NCBI RefSeq assembly: GCF_001657475.1
Contig: NZ_LXEY01000004.1
Location: 1 to 64,000, forward strand
DNA: 64,000 bases
From: Enteractinococcus helveticum
GTDB taxonomy: Bacteria; Actinomycetota; Actinomycetes; Actinomycetales; Micrococcaceae
Reading direction: 5' to 3'
The notes under the pieces were generated by a model. That model ran no database searches. It worked only from the letters and a program-made list of their open reading frames with translations, and was not told where the DNA came from. Below are positions 42,120-50,610 of the stretch, one piece after another (within the stretch, counting starts at the first letter, position 1; every line of letters begins with the position of its first letter). The position numbers were made by a program, and so were the translations under genes.

Positions 42120-44936
42120 TTGTCCGGAAACCCCATCACTTTTCGACGTCAAACGGCCTCGGATGTGCTCGACAATGTTTTCTCGCAGGGTGGCGGTACC
42201 GTCTTGGTAGATGGTCTGGCCGGAATGGGCAAAACCTATTTCTTGCGCGAACTCGCCCAACAAGCTAGACAGCGCGAACTCTGGCCGGTAACGTTCCTTG
42301 CCGCCGACCGGATCGAACGCGGTGAACCCTACAGCTTCATCGAGCGCTTCTTGGCCGCTGGTTTCGCTCCCGATTGGGATTTTGAAACCGAAAGTAAGAA
42401 ACAACCGCTCTCGGTGGCTCGCGCGTGTGTTCGCCATTTGCTCAGCGACGCGACCGGACCAGGACAGGGGCACATCATTCTCATTGATGACGCCCACTGG
42501 ATCGACGACGATTCCACTCGCGTACTGCGCCACCTCATTCCACGGGTGAACCGTCGCAATATAGTCTTTGTCTGCAGTGCCCGCACACCCCACGAACCCT
42601 CCTCGATCGGCCAGTTTTTAGCCCAGGCGGCAGCCGCCAATCCGCAAGACCAGCACATCGACATTGGACCGCTGCAGGAAGCCGAGATTCGGGCGCTGGC
42701 CATGGACCGTTTCGGCATGACGATCTCGCGCCAGAACGCCGCCGAACTGCAGCGCGCCACCGGTGGTTCTTTTATTGGCGTGGACAGCATCTTCAGCCAG
42801 GTCACGCCCGAAGAGGTCAAACAGCTCCACCGCACCTGGAAATTTCCGATACGCGACATCGAAGTCCAAAATCCCCTCCTGGGCTCCTTCTATGAGTTGG
42901 ATACGCAGGCTCAAACCGTAGCGCAAATCGTGTGCCTGGCTCAGCATGAATTACCGCGCGAAATGCTACTGGCCGCGCTGGAACAGCTGGGGCTGCCCAA
43001 TAAGATTCACGATGCGATTCAGGCCGGGGTGATTCGAGAATCCGGATTTGGCAAATCCATTGTGCCCAAACACGAGCTCATCGCCTCCGCGGTACGCAGC
43101 GTGGTGGAACCACCATTTCGGCGCAAAGTCCACCGAGTCTTATCCGACCTCACGGATGGGTATCGATCAGTGTGGCACATGTTTATGGGGGCCGAGTCCT
43201 GGAATGACACCCTCGAAGCCCGGGTGGAAGAATACGTCACCGAGGCCACCGAACTAAGCCAGTTCGACCACGCCACCGAGATTCTGCGCATGGGACTGGA
43301 CCTCGCGGAGGATTCCAACGTTCGTCAGCGGTTGATCACTGATCTGGTATTGATCAGTATCCGAGCCAAATCGGGTTACCGGTGTTTAGATCTGCTGCCC
43401 GAAATCGAGTCCTTTCCACCTGGCATGCTGCGTGAGTTCTTGGCGTTGATGCTGCGGGTCTACATCGTGGATGACCCTTATCCCGAAGACCGAGCTCGAG
43501 CGGTACTGGAGGCCACGAGTGAAACTCCGGATGAGACCGCACTGCAAGGGTACCTGCTCTTCACACTGATTATGATGATGATGCGCAGTCCAGAACGCCG
43601 CAGGGTGCTGGATACGATTCCGGTGGCGAAAGACTTCATCGCCAAGGGACCGCAGAGTCCCGAGGAACTGCTGGATCGTCGGTATGTCTGGATGGTGGCT
43701 CCCCAAGATTTCATCCTGCATTTAGACTGCATGGAATTAGTCCAGTGGAATCTTGATGGCCGTCAGCAAGACATTCGCATGGCGCTGCCGGAACTCATGC
43801 GCCGGGTAGCCACCCTGCCGCCCAACGGCACCAAGATTGATTGTTTGACCACGCTGTCGGGTCTGGCTATGGCCATTGGCCAGACGGTTCGAGCCCACGA
43901 TATGGCCAGCCAAGCCATTGATCTGTTGGATCGCGGCGCCTTAGAGTCTTGGTCCAATGCGACCCCGCGCATCATTCAGGCCCACTGCTTCCTCCTATTC
44001 GGCAAATACCACGAGGCCATCGAAGCGCTGGATCATTTCGACGAAATCAGCCACGATTCGCTGGATCTGGAGGCCCGATTGACCGGTGCAGCACTGCGTG
44101 CCAAGGTCCTATCTATTACCCAGCAGTCAGATCCGCAAGCCTATATTAGCCAAGCCGAGCGCCTGTGGGATTTCGATTGGGAACACTACGGCCGGGACCT
44201 GGCAGCCATGGCGCAATTGGAGCACGCTCGGGCCGTGGGCGATGATCAGGCCATTTTGGAGATCACCGCGCGCCCCGAGGTGCTCAATATTGCCACGACG
44301 CTGCGCGGTTTTTTGACCTACCGGGTGCATGCACTGATTGACTCCGGTGAGCTCGATGCCGCCGAAGACCTCATCGAGGAGCTAGCACGACGTCGTGGCA
44401 CCACCTGGTTTGAGCACTGGGGCAGCCTGGACTGGCTCAAAGCTCGCCTGGCCCAGGCGCACGGCCGACTTGATGCAGCCCAGCAACATTACAAAGCTGC
44501 CCTCAAGCAGAAAACGTATCCGCTGGCATGGGCTCTGACCAACCGTGATTACGGCGTCTTCTTATTGGAACAGCACGATTTTGAAAAGGCCGACACCATC
44601 CTGCGCCAAGCGGTGACGACGTTGGAAGACATTGACGCGACCGCCTATCTGGCCTCTGCGCGCAAGCAATTGGACGCCGCTATCGAACAGAATCGTCAGT
44701 CGCGCAATGACGTCTTGACGAGCATGACCCAACGCGAGCGCGAAGTCGCCGCCTTATTGGCGGACGGCCACTCCAACCGGTCAATTGCAGAACGTTTAGT
44801 GGTCTCGCAATCCACCGCGCGCTTTCACGTGTCGAATATCTTGCGGAAACTGCAATTGAGCTCGCGGGCGGAGGTCGCAATGCTGTTTCATGAGTCGTTG
44901 CGAGCCCGTGCCACCGAAGAATCTGCCACCGACTAA
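42120..44936 (+). CDS. LuxR-type large ATPase regulator (LAL), copy 2
   Basis: 938 residues, collinear with the copy at 25401. Walker A GLAGMGKTY (32-40), Walker B GHIILIDDAHWID (about 118-130), long helical TPR-like region and a C-terminal LuxR helix-turn-helix (MTQREREVAALLADGHSNRS, SQSTARFHVSNILRKLQ). The two copies share long identical stretches such as GEPYSFIERFLAAG and STARFHVSNILRKLQLSSRA. TTG at 42120 is the start, with AAGGGG 7 nt upstream. Its own terminator follows at 44951. Likely product of an old duplication with separate inputs. Confidence 0.87.
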   Translation: MSGNPITFRRQTASDVLDNVFSQGGGTVLVDGLAGMGKTYFLRELAQQARQRELWPVTFLAADRIERGEPYSFIERFLAAGFAPDWDFETESKKQPLSVARACVRHLLSDATGPGQGHIILIDDAHWIDDDSTRVLRHLIPRVNRRNIVFVCSARTPHEPSSIGQFLAQAAAANPQDQHIDIGPLQEAEIRALAMDRFGMTISRQNAAELQRATGGSFIGVDSIFSQVTPEEVKQLHRTWKFPIRDIEVQNPLLGSFYELDTQAQTVAQIVCLAQHELPREMLLAALEQLGLPNKIHDAIQAGVIRESGFGKSIVPKHELIASAVRSVVEPPFRRKVHRVLSDLTDGYRSVWHMFMGAESWNDTLEARVEEYVTEATELSQFDHATEILRMGLDLAEDSNVRQRLITDLVLISIRAKSGYRCLDLLPEIESFPPGMLREFLALMLRVYIVDDPYPEDRARAVLEATSETPDETALQGYLLFTLIMMMMRSPERRRVLDTIPVAKDFIAKGPQSPEELLDRRYVWMVAPQDFILHLDCMELVQWNLDGRQQDIRMALPELMRRVATLPPNGTKIDCLTTLSGLAMAIGQTVRAHDMASQAIDLLDRGALESWSNATPRIIQAHCFLLFGKYHEAIEALDHFDEISHDSLDLEARLTGAALRAKVLSITQQSDPQAYISQAERLWDFDWEHYGRDLAAMAQLEHARAVGDDQAILEITARPEVLNIATTLRGFLTYRVHALIDSGELDAAEDLIEELARRRGTTWFEHWGSLDWLKARLAQAHGRLDAAQQHYKAALKQKTYPLAWALTNRDYGVFLLEQHDFEKADTILRQAVTTLEDIDATAYLASARKQLDAAIEQNRQSRNDVLTSMTQREREVAALLADGHSNRSIAERLVVSQSTARFHVSNILRKLQLSSRAEVAMLFHESLRARATEESATD

Positions 44937-44950
44937 CACCCCGTGTTCAG

Positions 44951-44981
44951 CCTGACCCACCAATGGTGGGTCAGGTTTTTT
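44951..44981 (+). terminator. Rho-independent terminator after LAL copy 2
   Basis: Perfect 11-bp stem CCTGACCCACC / GGTGGGTCAGG with loop AAT, followed by six T. It lies 14 bp after the stop at 44936. Confidence 0.93.
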
Positions 44982-45251
44982 GTGTTTAACACCCCCGCAC
45001 GCTGTCCTCACGCTTTCCCGCGGCAAACCTAGTACCCGTTCCCACGGCTCGTGCATGAGAACCAACATCGGACTGGTCATAGAGCTAGTGTTCTGTCCGC
45101 TTGCGGCTCATAGTCTGTGAATCATCTGGGATTTCAGTCGATATTCACTTATCGCTCAATGTGCACCGACTGCGGATCCTCAGGGCTCATCATCATGCAT
45201 GTCCGATTGGAGAGGTGGCACCGCGTGCGACTACCTGAGAGGGACACTGGG

Positions 45252-47093
45252 GTGTGCAACAACCGGAAACCCATCCGGAAATCAGTTGCCACCCTGTTCA
45301 GTGCAGCCCTGGTGATCGCCGGTCTGACAGGTGGTACGGTCCTTGCTTCCGCAGCGGAATCTGAGTCGGTGACAATCCAAGAGACGCCCCGGCAGACTTC
45401 CACGGTTCCGGCAACACCAAGCAGTGATGATGACGCCGACGACGCACCAGCCGAGGCCACCAAACCTGCGCCGCCACAACAACCGCGGCAGGAGTCGACC
45501 ACCAAATCCCCGAGCACCAAGAAGAAGTCTGAGAAGAGCTCTTCCCCATCGGCTACGACCCAAGAGTCTGAAACTGCCGAGGAAGAAGACGACACCGAGG
45601 TTGAACCGGAAGAAACTGAAGCCACCATCACGGTGCACGTCGGGGGCAATCAGTCCGGGCTGGCCGGGGCCTCGCTGCGGTTATATACCGGTGGTGAATC
45701 CGGTCCGTCGTCGGCCGTGTCGGGCGCCTGGGCACAGTGTACGTCCAATGGTTCCGGCACGTGTTCCTTTACTATCCCCGATACGCACCCGGCCACGGAT
45801 GATTATGAGCAAGGGGAGAACTACGATCAGCGCTTCTGGGTCGTACAAGAATCGGCGCCCTCTGGTTGGTACGCCAACGCAACGGTGGGCTTGAGCTCCG
45901 AGACCCCGTACCGGTTCCGCACCGGCCCCGCCCTCCGCGCAGGTGCAAGCTACAGCTCCGGCAGTGACTTTATGCGCACCCAGGGTTCCTCGGGCACCTG
46001 GCAGAATTCTCGGGCCAATCCGTCGGCGTCGCTGAACTGCCGACCCGGGGCCGATATTGCCTTGGTGTTAGACCGGTCCGGTGCGGCGGGCAACTTCACC
46101 GCCGCAGCCGAAGCCATGAAGCGACGCCTGGCGGGTACCAACTCGACGGTCACCGTACTGGACGGTGACCTGGGACAGACAGCACAGGGATCCTATGATC
46201 TGGCCATTGTGGTGGGAGCCGGTGCCAAGGCCAGCAGCTTTGCCGACGTTGAACAAACTATTCGTTCGGCCAATGCGGTCAAAGCCCAGGGCACCCGCAT
46301 CTTAGCGGTCCGCATGGGATCAAGCAGTACGGCGAACCTACGGGCAATCGCCGGATCGCAGACCTCCAGCTCTGTGTCCTATACCGGTGCAGATGTGCAC
46401 ACGATCGGCCTGGGTCGACTCCCCATGCTGTTGGACTCGGTTGCCGACCAGCTGGCCTGTGAAACTACCGTGCAAGTCACCCAAAAACTCAGCGCCTATG
46501 GCCAGCACGCTGCAACCGCCGGTTCCGGTTGGACTTTTAGCCTCGAGGCCACACATGCTGCGGTCGCACCCGAGGCCACCCAGCAGACCGGCGAGCAAGG
46601 CACCGTGTCGTACACACTCGATCTGGACTCGGCGAAAGCCACCGGGCTGACGCTCAACTCGATGCTCACCGACCAGCAGCAAGCCGACGGTTGGGTGGCC
46701 AAGGACAGCACTTGTGAAGTCAACGGCACCAAGGCGGCCAGTGGCAAGGCCACAGCCGAGTTGAAGATTGCACGCGGTGATCGCGTGGAGTGCACCTTCC
46801 ACGCCGTCCAAACCCTGGATCCTGCGCTGAAGATCTCCAAGCAGGCCTGGGGTACAGAAAATATTGGCGGATTGGCTGATGCACCCGAGATTCCTCGCGG
46901 CAGTTCGATATCCGCCGGCACGACTGTCACCTGGACCTACCTGGTGACAAATACGGGGGAAACTCCGCTGGACGACGTGGTCGTCACAGATAGCCAGTTG
47001 CCCGATGACGCCATTACCTGCCCCAGAAACACCTTGGCTGTGGGCGAGTCGATGACGTGCACTGCCTCAGGGGCGGTGACGGCCGATCACTAA
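45252..47093 (+). CDS. Secreted surface protein: prealbumin-like, VWA-like and DUF7507-like domains
   Basis: 613 residues. A signal peptide (RKPIRKSVATLFSAALVIAG, then LASAAES) is followed by a Thr/Ser/Glu/Pro-rich stalk (about 25-120), a prealbumin-like beta domain (ITVHVGGNQSGLAGASLRLY), a VWA-like Rossmann domain (ADIALVLDRSGAAGNF) and a C-terminal beta domain (LKISKQAWG, TVTWTYLVTNTGETPLDDVV) of the DUF11/DUF7507 kind. The VWA metal site is DxSGA, so the last Ser is lost. No LPxTG, membrane anchor or repeat tail is present; the last domain stops early at TADH. GTG 45252 has GAGGG upstream. First gene of the SipW cluster. Confidence 0.72.
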   Translation: MCNNRKPIRKSVATLFSAALVIAGLTGGTVLASAAESESVTIQETPRQTSTVPATPSSDDDADDAPAEATKPAPPQQPRQESTTKSPSTKKKSEKSSSPSATTQESETAEEEDDTEVEPEETEATITVHVGGNQSGLAGASLRLYTGGESGPSSAVSGAWAQCTSNGSGTCSFTIPDTHPATDDYEQGENYDQRFWVVQESAPSGWYANATVGLSSETPYRFRTGPALRAGASYSSGSDFMRTQGSSGTWQNSRANPSASLNCRPGADIALVLDRSGAAGNFTAAAEAMKRRLAGTNSTVTVLDGDLGQTAQGSYDLAIVVGAGAKASSFADVEQTIRSANAVKAQGTRILAVRMGSSSTANLRAIAGSQTSSSVSYTGADVHTIGLGRLPMLLDSVADQLACETTVQVTQKLSAYGQHAATAGSGWTFSLEATHAAVAPEATQQTGEQGTVSYTLDLDSAKATGLTLNSMLTDQQQADGWVAKDSTCEVNGTKAASGKATAELKIARGDRVECTFHAVQTLDPALKISKQAWGTENIGGLADAPEIPRGSSISAGTTVTWTYLVTNTGETPLDDVVVTDSQLPDDAITCPRNTLAVGESMTCTASGAVTADH

Positions 47094-47219
47094 GCGCTGC
47101 AGCAGGGCTCTTATGTGTCGTGCACACGGGCGACAAAACGTATCCGTAGCACTTTCTCATCAAACACCCAATCACTATACCCCGGCCCAAAACACCGGGT
47201 CACACTACAAGGAGAGATC

Positions 47220-47879
47220 ATGAAGAAGACAACCAAAGGCTTCCTGGCCGGCGCAGCCGGACTGGGCTTGCTCCTGGGTGGGTCAACGTTTGCTCTGTGG
47301 AGCGACAGTGCCGACCTAGATGATCAACGGATCAGGTCCGGGAATCTCGAGGTCAAAGTCAATGAGGTCAACTGGCGGGATATTTCGCCTGACCGCACTG
47401 ATAAAGGCCGCAATGGTCACGAGATTAACCTGGAACGCTTCCGCATCATTCCAGGAGATAAGATCCAGGCTCGCTACCCGATCAAGGTCGCCCTTGAAGG
47501 TGAAAACATGGTCGCGCAGCTGAAACTGGCCGAAGCAGGCAAGAAACACGCTTCGGACGATTTGGCCAAAGGTCTGGACATCGAATACGAAGTCCAAGAC
47601 CGCTGGGGTAGGACCGTAGACACCAGTGGCAAAGACGGTTCGAAGATCTTCCTGGCGTCCAAGGACAACGGCAACGCAGGCAACCTGCCACGCGTTGACG
47701 CAGACGGCGACGGCCGTGCTGAATTCACTGTGACTGTCACCGTGACCTTCAAGGAAGGCACCTCTGACCGTGATCTCACTCGGGCACAAGCTCGTTTGAA
47801 AGACTCGGAACTCGAACTGCAACAGGTTCGCGCGGGTGCTTACGGTTATAAAGGCAGCGGACACGGTGGCCCTCGCTAA
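47220..47879 (+). CDS. TasA/camelysin-like exported protein 1 (SipW-type signal)
   Basis: 219 residues. The signal reads MKKTTKGFLAGAAGLGLLLG, then GGSTFALWSDSADL, the alternate-type box cleaved by SipW. The mature beta-rich domain (IRSGNLEVKVNEVNWRDISP, RIIPGDKIQARYPIKVALEG, VTVTVTFKEG) follows the pattern of TasA/camelysin proteins, which polymerise into matrix fibres in Bacillus. AAGGAG lies 5 nt before ATG 47220. A short Gly-rich tail (KGSGHGGPR) ends it. Likely the main subunit because it is the one directly in front of sipW. Confidence 0.8.
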   Translation: MKKTTKGFLAGAAGLGLLLGGSTFALWSDSADLDDQRIRSGNLEVKVNEVNWRDISPDRTDKGRNGHEINLERFRIIPGDKIQARYPIKVALEGENMVAQLKLAEAGKKHASDDLAKGLDIEYEVQDRWGRTVDTSGKDGSKIFLASKDNGNAGNLPRVDADGDGRAEFTVTVTVTFKEGTSDRDLTRAQARLKDSELELQQVRAGAYGYKGSGHGGPR

Positions 47880-47940
47880 CCCATAACCCACTACTCATCC
47901 ATAACTTGCAGGACCCACCAGCGCAGTAAAGGAACGCACC

Positions 47941-48540
47941 ATGGAAACCAGGTCAGACACTCGTCGCTCACACAGGGAAGCTGACCGCGCAGCTCGGGCC
48001 AAAGACCCGGGTGTGCTGCATGGCGTGATCTCTGGTATCACTACCACTGCGCTGGTGGGTTTACTGCTCCTTGTCGCAGCCGTCGTCGTCGTTCCAAAAC
48101 TTATGGGCGGCGCGGGGCTGACCGTGTTATCCGGGTCAATGGAACCCACCTATTCACCCGGCGATATGGTCGTGTCCATTCCCCAAGACTCCTATGCCAT
48201 TGGCGACGTCGTCACATTCCAACCCGTCTCCGGTGATCCCACCCTGGTAACCCACCGGGTTGTCGCCCACCGCACCGGTGAGGACGGCGTCAGCTATGTG
48301 ACCCGCGGCGATGCCAACGGCCAGGACGATAACCCCATCATTGAAGAACAAGTCATGGGCAAAGTGATCTATCACGTGCCCTATATCGGTCACGTTTCGA
48401 ATCTCTTTGGCCAGTACCGGACCACCATCGTAGTGCTTGTCGCAATCGGGCTGTTTGGCTATGCCGTGTACGCGATTTCCTCCGGAGTGAGGTCTTCACG
48501 GCGCCAGAAACGAACGGAGGACCATGACCTCATCGCCTAA
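47941..48540 (+). CDS. sipW: Signal peptidase I, SipW type
   Basis: 199 residues. One TM helix before the catalytic domain (ISGITTTALVGLLLLVAAVV) and one after (TIVVLVAIGLFGYAVYAI), as in SipW. The catalytic Ser is in VLSGSMEPTYSPGD. Box D has TLVTHRVVAH with His in place of the Lys of ordinary bacterial signal peptidases, and box E is VTRGDANGQDDNP, the Ser-His-Asp ER-type arrangement. It should cleave the alternate signals of the flanking small proteins. The next gene starts inside its 3' end (17-bp overlap), so they are co-translated. Confidence 0.9.
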   Translation: METRSDTRRSHREADRAARAKDPGVLHGVISGITTTALVGLLLLVAAVVVVPKLMGGAGLTVLSGSMEPTYSPGDMVVSIPQDSYAIGDVVTFQPVSGDPTLVTHRVVAHRTGEDGVSYVTRGDANGQDDNPIIEEQVMGKVIYHVPYIGHVSNLFGQYRTTIVVLVAIGLFGYAVYAISSGVRSSRRQKRTEDHDLIA

Positions 48541-49129
48541 TGACGACGGCGCCGCACAGCACAACTGGTTGCTGCCGATTGGTGTGGCAGTGCTTGCCGG
48601 AATCGGCGCAGCCGGTGGCACGTTTGCGCTGTGGAGCGACCACGACACCGCCCAAGCCCAGTTCGTGTCCTCCGGTGACCTCAAAATCTCGAGCCTGTCA
48701 GCCCCCACTTGGCATGAGACCTCCCCGGATGTGACGGCTACTCCTCGCGTAATTGACCCGGCAACGTTCTTGCTTCGTCCCGGAGATTCAATTACGGTGG
48801 CCATCCCGTTTGAAACCACCCTGCGCGGGGATAATTTGAATACTGAGCTCAGCGTGGATTGGTCCGCTGAGTCGGGCCTGCCGCACGGCGTGACCGGCAC
48901 CTACACGCTGGTCGACAGCCGCGGGAACCCGCTGCATAAGACACCGGTTGAACTTGGTGAGGCCATGGAATTTGCCGCCCACGACGGCGGGCACTACGCG
49001 GTAGAAGTCGAGCTGGACTTGACCGAGGTAGACACGCGTTTTGGTGCCGAGTCTCCAGACCCGCTGAGCGAATTGGGCAATTTTGATGTTGCCGTACATC
49101 AGGTCCGGTCGACAGGTGGCGCATCATGA
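48524..49129 (+). CDS. SipW-dependent exported protein 2
   Basis: 201 residues. A hydrophobic signal ending in IGAAGGTFALWSDHDTAQAQ carries the same box as protein 1. The mature part is beta-rich (LKISSLSAPTWHETSP, LLRPGDSITVAIPFETTLRG, YAVEVELDLTEV) and about the same size as TasA-like subunits, but sequences diverge. Overlaps sipW by 17 bp and the next gene by 4 bp (ATGA). It could be a minor fibre subunit, anchor or assembly factor. Confidence 0.78.
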   Translation: MTSSPNDDGAAQHNWLLPIGVAVLAGIGAAGGTFALWSDHDTAQAQFVSSGDLKISSLSAPTWHETSPDVTATPRVIDPATFLLRPGDSITVAIPFETTLRGDNLNTELSVDWSAESGLPHGVTGTYTLVDSRGNPLHKTPVELGEAMEFAAHDGGHYAVEVELDLTEVDTRFGAESPDPLSELGNFDVAVHQVRSTGGAS

Positions 49130-49818
49130 AACACCGCAAAGCGCCACCACCTTGGCAGCGCACGCTGAAACTGGCCGCCGTGGCGAGCGCTGCAGGTGTG
49201 CTCATCGGTTCAGGTGGCACCACCCTGGCGCTGTGGAATACCGGCATCGATTTTTCTGCCCAATCCCACAGCGGTTACGAATACTTTGCCGCAGGAACTC
49301 CCGGAGCCACCAAGACTGCGGTGGATGGACAGGTCACCGTGCCCATCGGTACTGACACGGCTGCCACCCTGAAAGAACAGCGCGCTGTGGCCATCGCATT
49401 TGAGACCCAGTCGGTGAGCCAGGGTAATACGGGGCTGCGCTATCAGATTGCCGAACCCGACTGGGGCGACAATATTTTTGGTGCCGCGTCCACCACACTG
49501 TTCCGGGTCTCCTCCGCAGCAGCATGTACGGTTGATGCCGCCCCGAGTGCAGATGCCCAACCGGTCTCCACGCCGGTGGGTGCCACATACTCGGCTTCTG
49601 CTGAGCCAGTGGTTGAGCACTGGTGCCTGGTCGCCGTCGTCGATGAATTCTCCGATGAAGGGGCCTTTGACAACTCGGTCCAGGCCACCGCCAAGGACCC
49701 TGCGGATGTGACAGTTGACGCCACCGATGAGTGGCACGCGGAAGTCACCACCGTTTTAGACCCGGCCAAAGAGCCAGCCCACCAGCTGACCGTTAGCTAT
49801 GAAACCTTCCGACCGTGA
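49126..49818 (+). CDS. SipW-dependent exported protein 3
   Basis: 230 residues. The signal reads KLAAVASAAGVLIGSGGTTL, then ALWNTGIDFSA, again the shared box with Asn for Ser. The mature domain has two Cys (AAACTVDAAPS and EHWCLVAVV) that may form a disulfide, and a beta-rich pattern. Overlaps protein 2 by 4 bp and precedes protein 4 by 11 bp. No similarity recognised beyond the SipW-substrate class. Confidence 0.75.
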   Translation: MKHRKAPPPWQRTLKLAAVASAAGVLIGSGGTTLALWNTGIDFSAQSHSGYEYFAAGTPGATKTAVDGQVTVPIGTDTAATLKEQRAVAIAFETQSVSQGNTGLRYQIAEPDWGDNIFGAASTTLFRVSSAAACTVDAAPSADAQPVSTPVGATYSASAEPVVEHWCLVAVVDEFSDEGAFDNSVQATAKDPADVTVDATDEWHAEVTTVLDPAKEPAHQLTVSYETFRP

Positions 49819-49829
49819 GTAGATGATTT

Positions 49830-50375
49830 GTGAAACGACAATTGCGTCCCGTGCTTGGGAAAATCGCCGCTGCTGCGGGTAGCGGGCTGGTGATTTTTGC
49901 CCTTGGAATGTCGGCGGCTGCCCTCAGTCAGGGGAGCAATAACGCCATGCAATTATCGTGGGACGGCGTGCATTACAGTTCATCGACGTCCGAAGCGTTT
50001 TTCGGCACCCCGGTTATTGTGCCGGGTGATTCGGCGCGGCGGACGCTGTTGGTGCGCAATGATGGTCCCTCAGATGCGATACTGCGCGCCAGAATTACCG
50101 ACGTGGATCTCACCCACGATCGATCCGATGGCTTTTACGACAAGCTGCTGATCGATTGGAGCACCGGGCAGACCACCATGCGCCAGCTGGCCGCCAACGG
50201 TGAAACGACCATCGTTGACGTGCAACTGGCACAAGGCGCCGAATTCGAAATTACCATTGGGTATCACCTCCCAGAAGACACGGTTGAGGGGAATCGTCGA
50301 GGTGGGCCTGCGCGACTTGCCGGTTTTGATGTGGAACTGGATCTTGCCGGGATGTCCACCCCGGGAAGCGACTAA
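49830..50375 (+). CDS. Exported beta-rich protein 4
   Basis: 181 residues. The N-terminus KRQLRPVLGKIAAAAGSGLV, then IFALGMSAAALSQGSNNAMQ, looks like an export signal but lacks the G-T-x-A-L-W box. The mature part (YSSSTSEAFFGTPVIVPGDS, RRTLLVRNDGPSDAILRARI, VDVQLAQGAEFEITIGYHLP) is an Ig-like beta sandwich resembling a fibre assembly or accessory subunit. GTG 49830 lies 11 bp after protein 3; no strong Shine-Dalgarno. Last gene of the cluster. Confidence 0.68.
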   Translation: MKRQLRPVLGKIAAAAGSGLVIFALGMSAAALSQGSNNAMQLSWDGVHYSSSTSEAFFGTPVIVPGDSARRTLLVRNDGPSDAILRARITDVDLTHDRSDGFYDKLLIDWSTGQTTMRQLAANGETTIVDVQLAQGAEFEITIGYHLPEDTVEGNRRGGPARLAGFDVELDLAGMSTPGSD

Positions 50376-50610
50376 CCCTGCCGCAGGGGTCTAGCGCGAG
50401 AGTCGAGAAGTTGTCTTGTGCATTCGCAGTTTGACGTGCCGGGATGCCGCTGACAGCACAACCGCGACAGGGTAGGGCCGGTGGGAGAAAAATTGTGACC
50501 AAAACACCTCAGCCAGTGGGCCCAGGCGCGCATTGAGGGCATGAAACCGGTAAACTCCAAGAAGGCACAAGACATAGCCTCTTCACCCGGTCCACGATAT
50601 AGGTGGGTTC

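Noticed and set aside
45424..45894. Arg/Pro-rich frame inside the surface protein
   Set aside because: Out-of-frame reading of the Pro/Glu stalk; no independent signals.
47115..47219. Upstream extension of TasA-like protein 1
   Set aside because: An AAGGAG box and a perfect signal peptide at 47220 fix the start; the extension has no export features.
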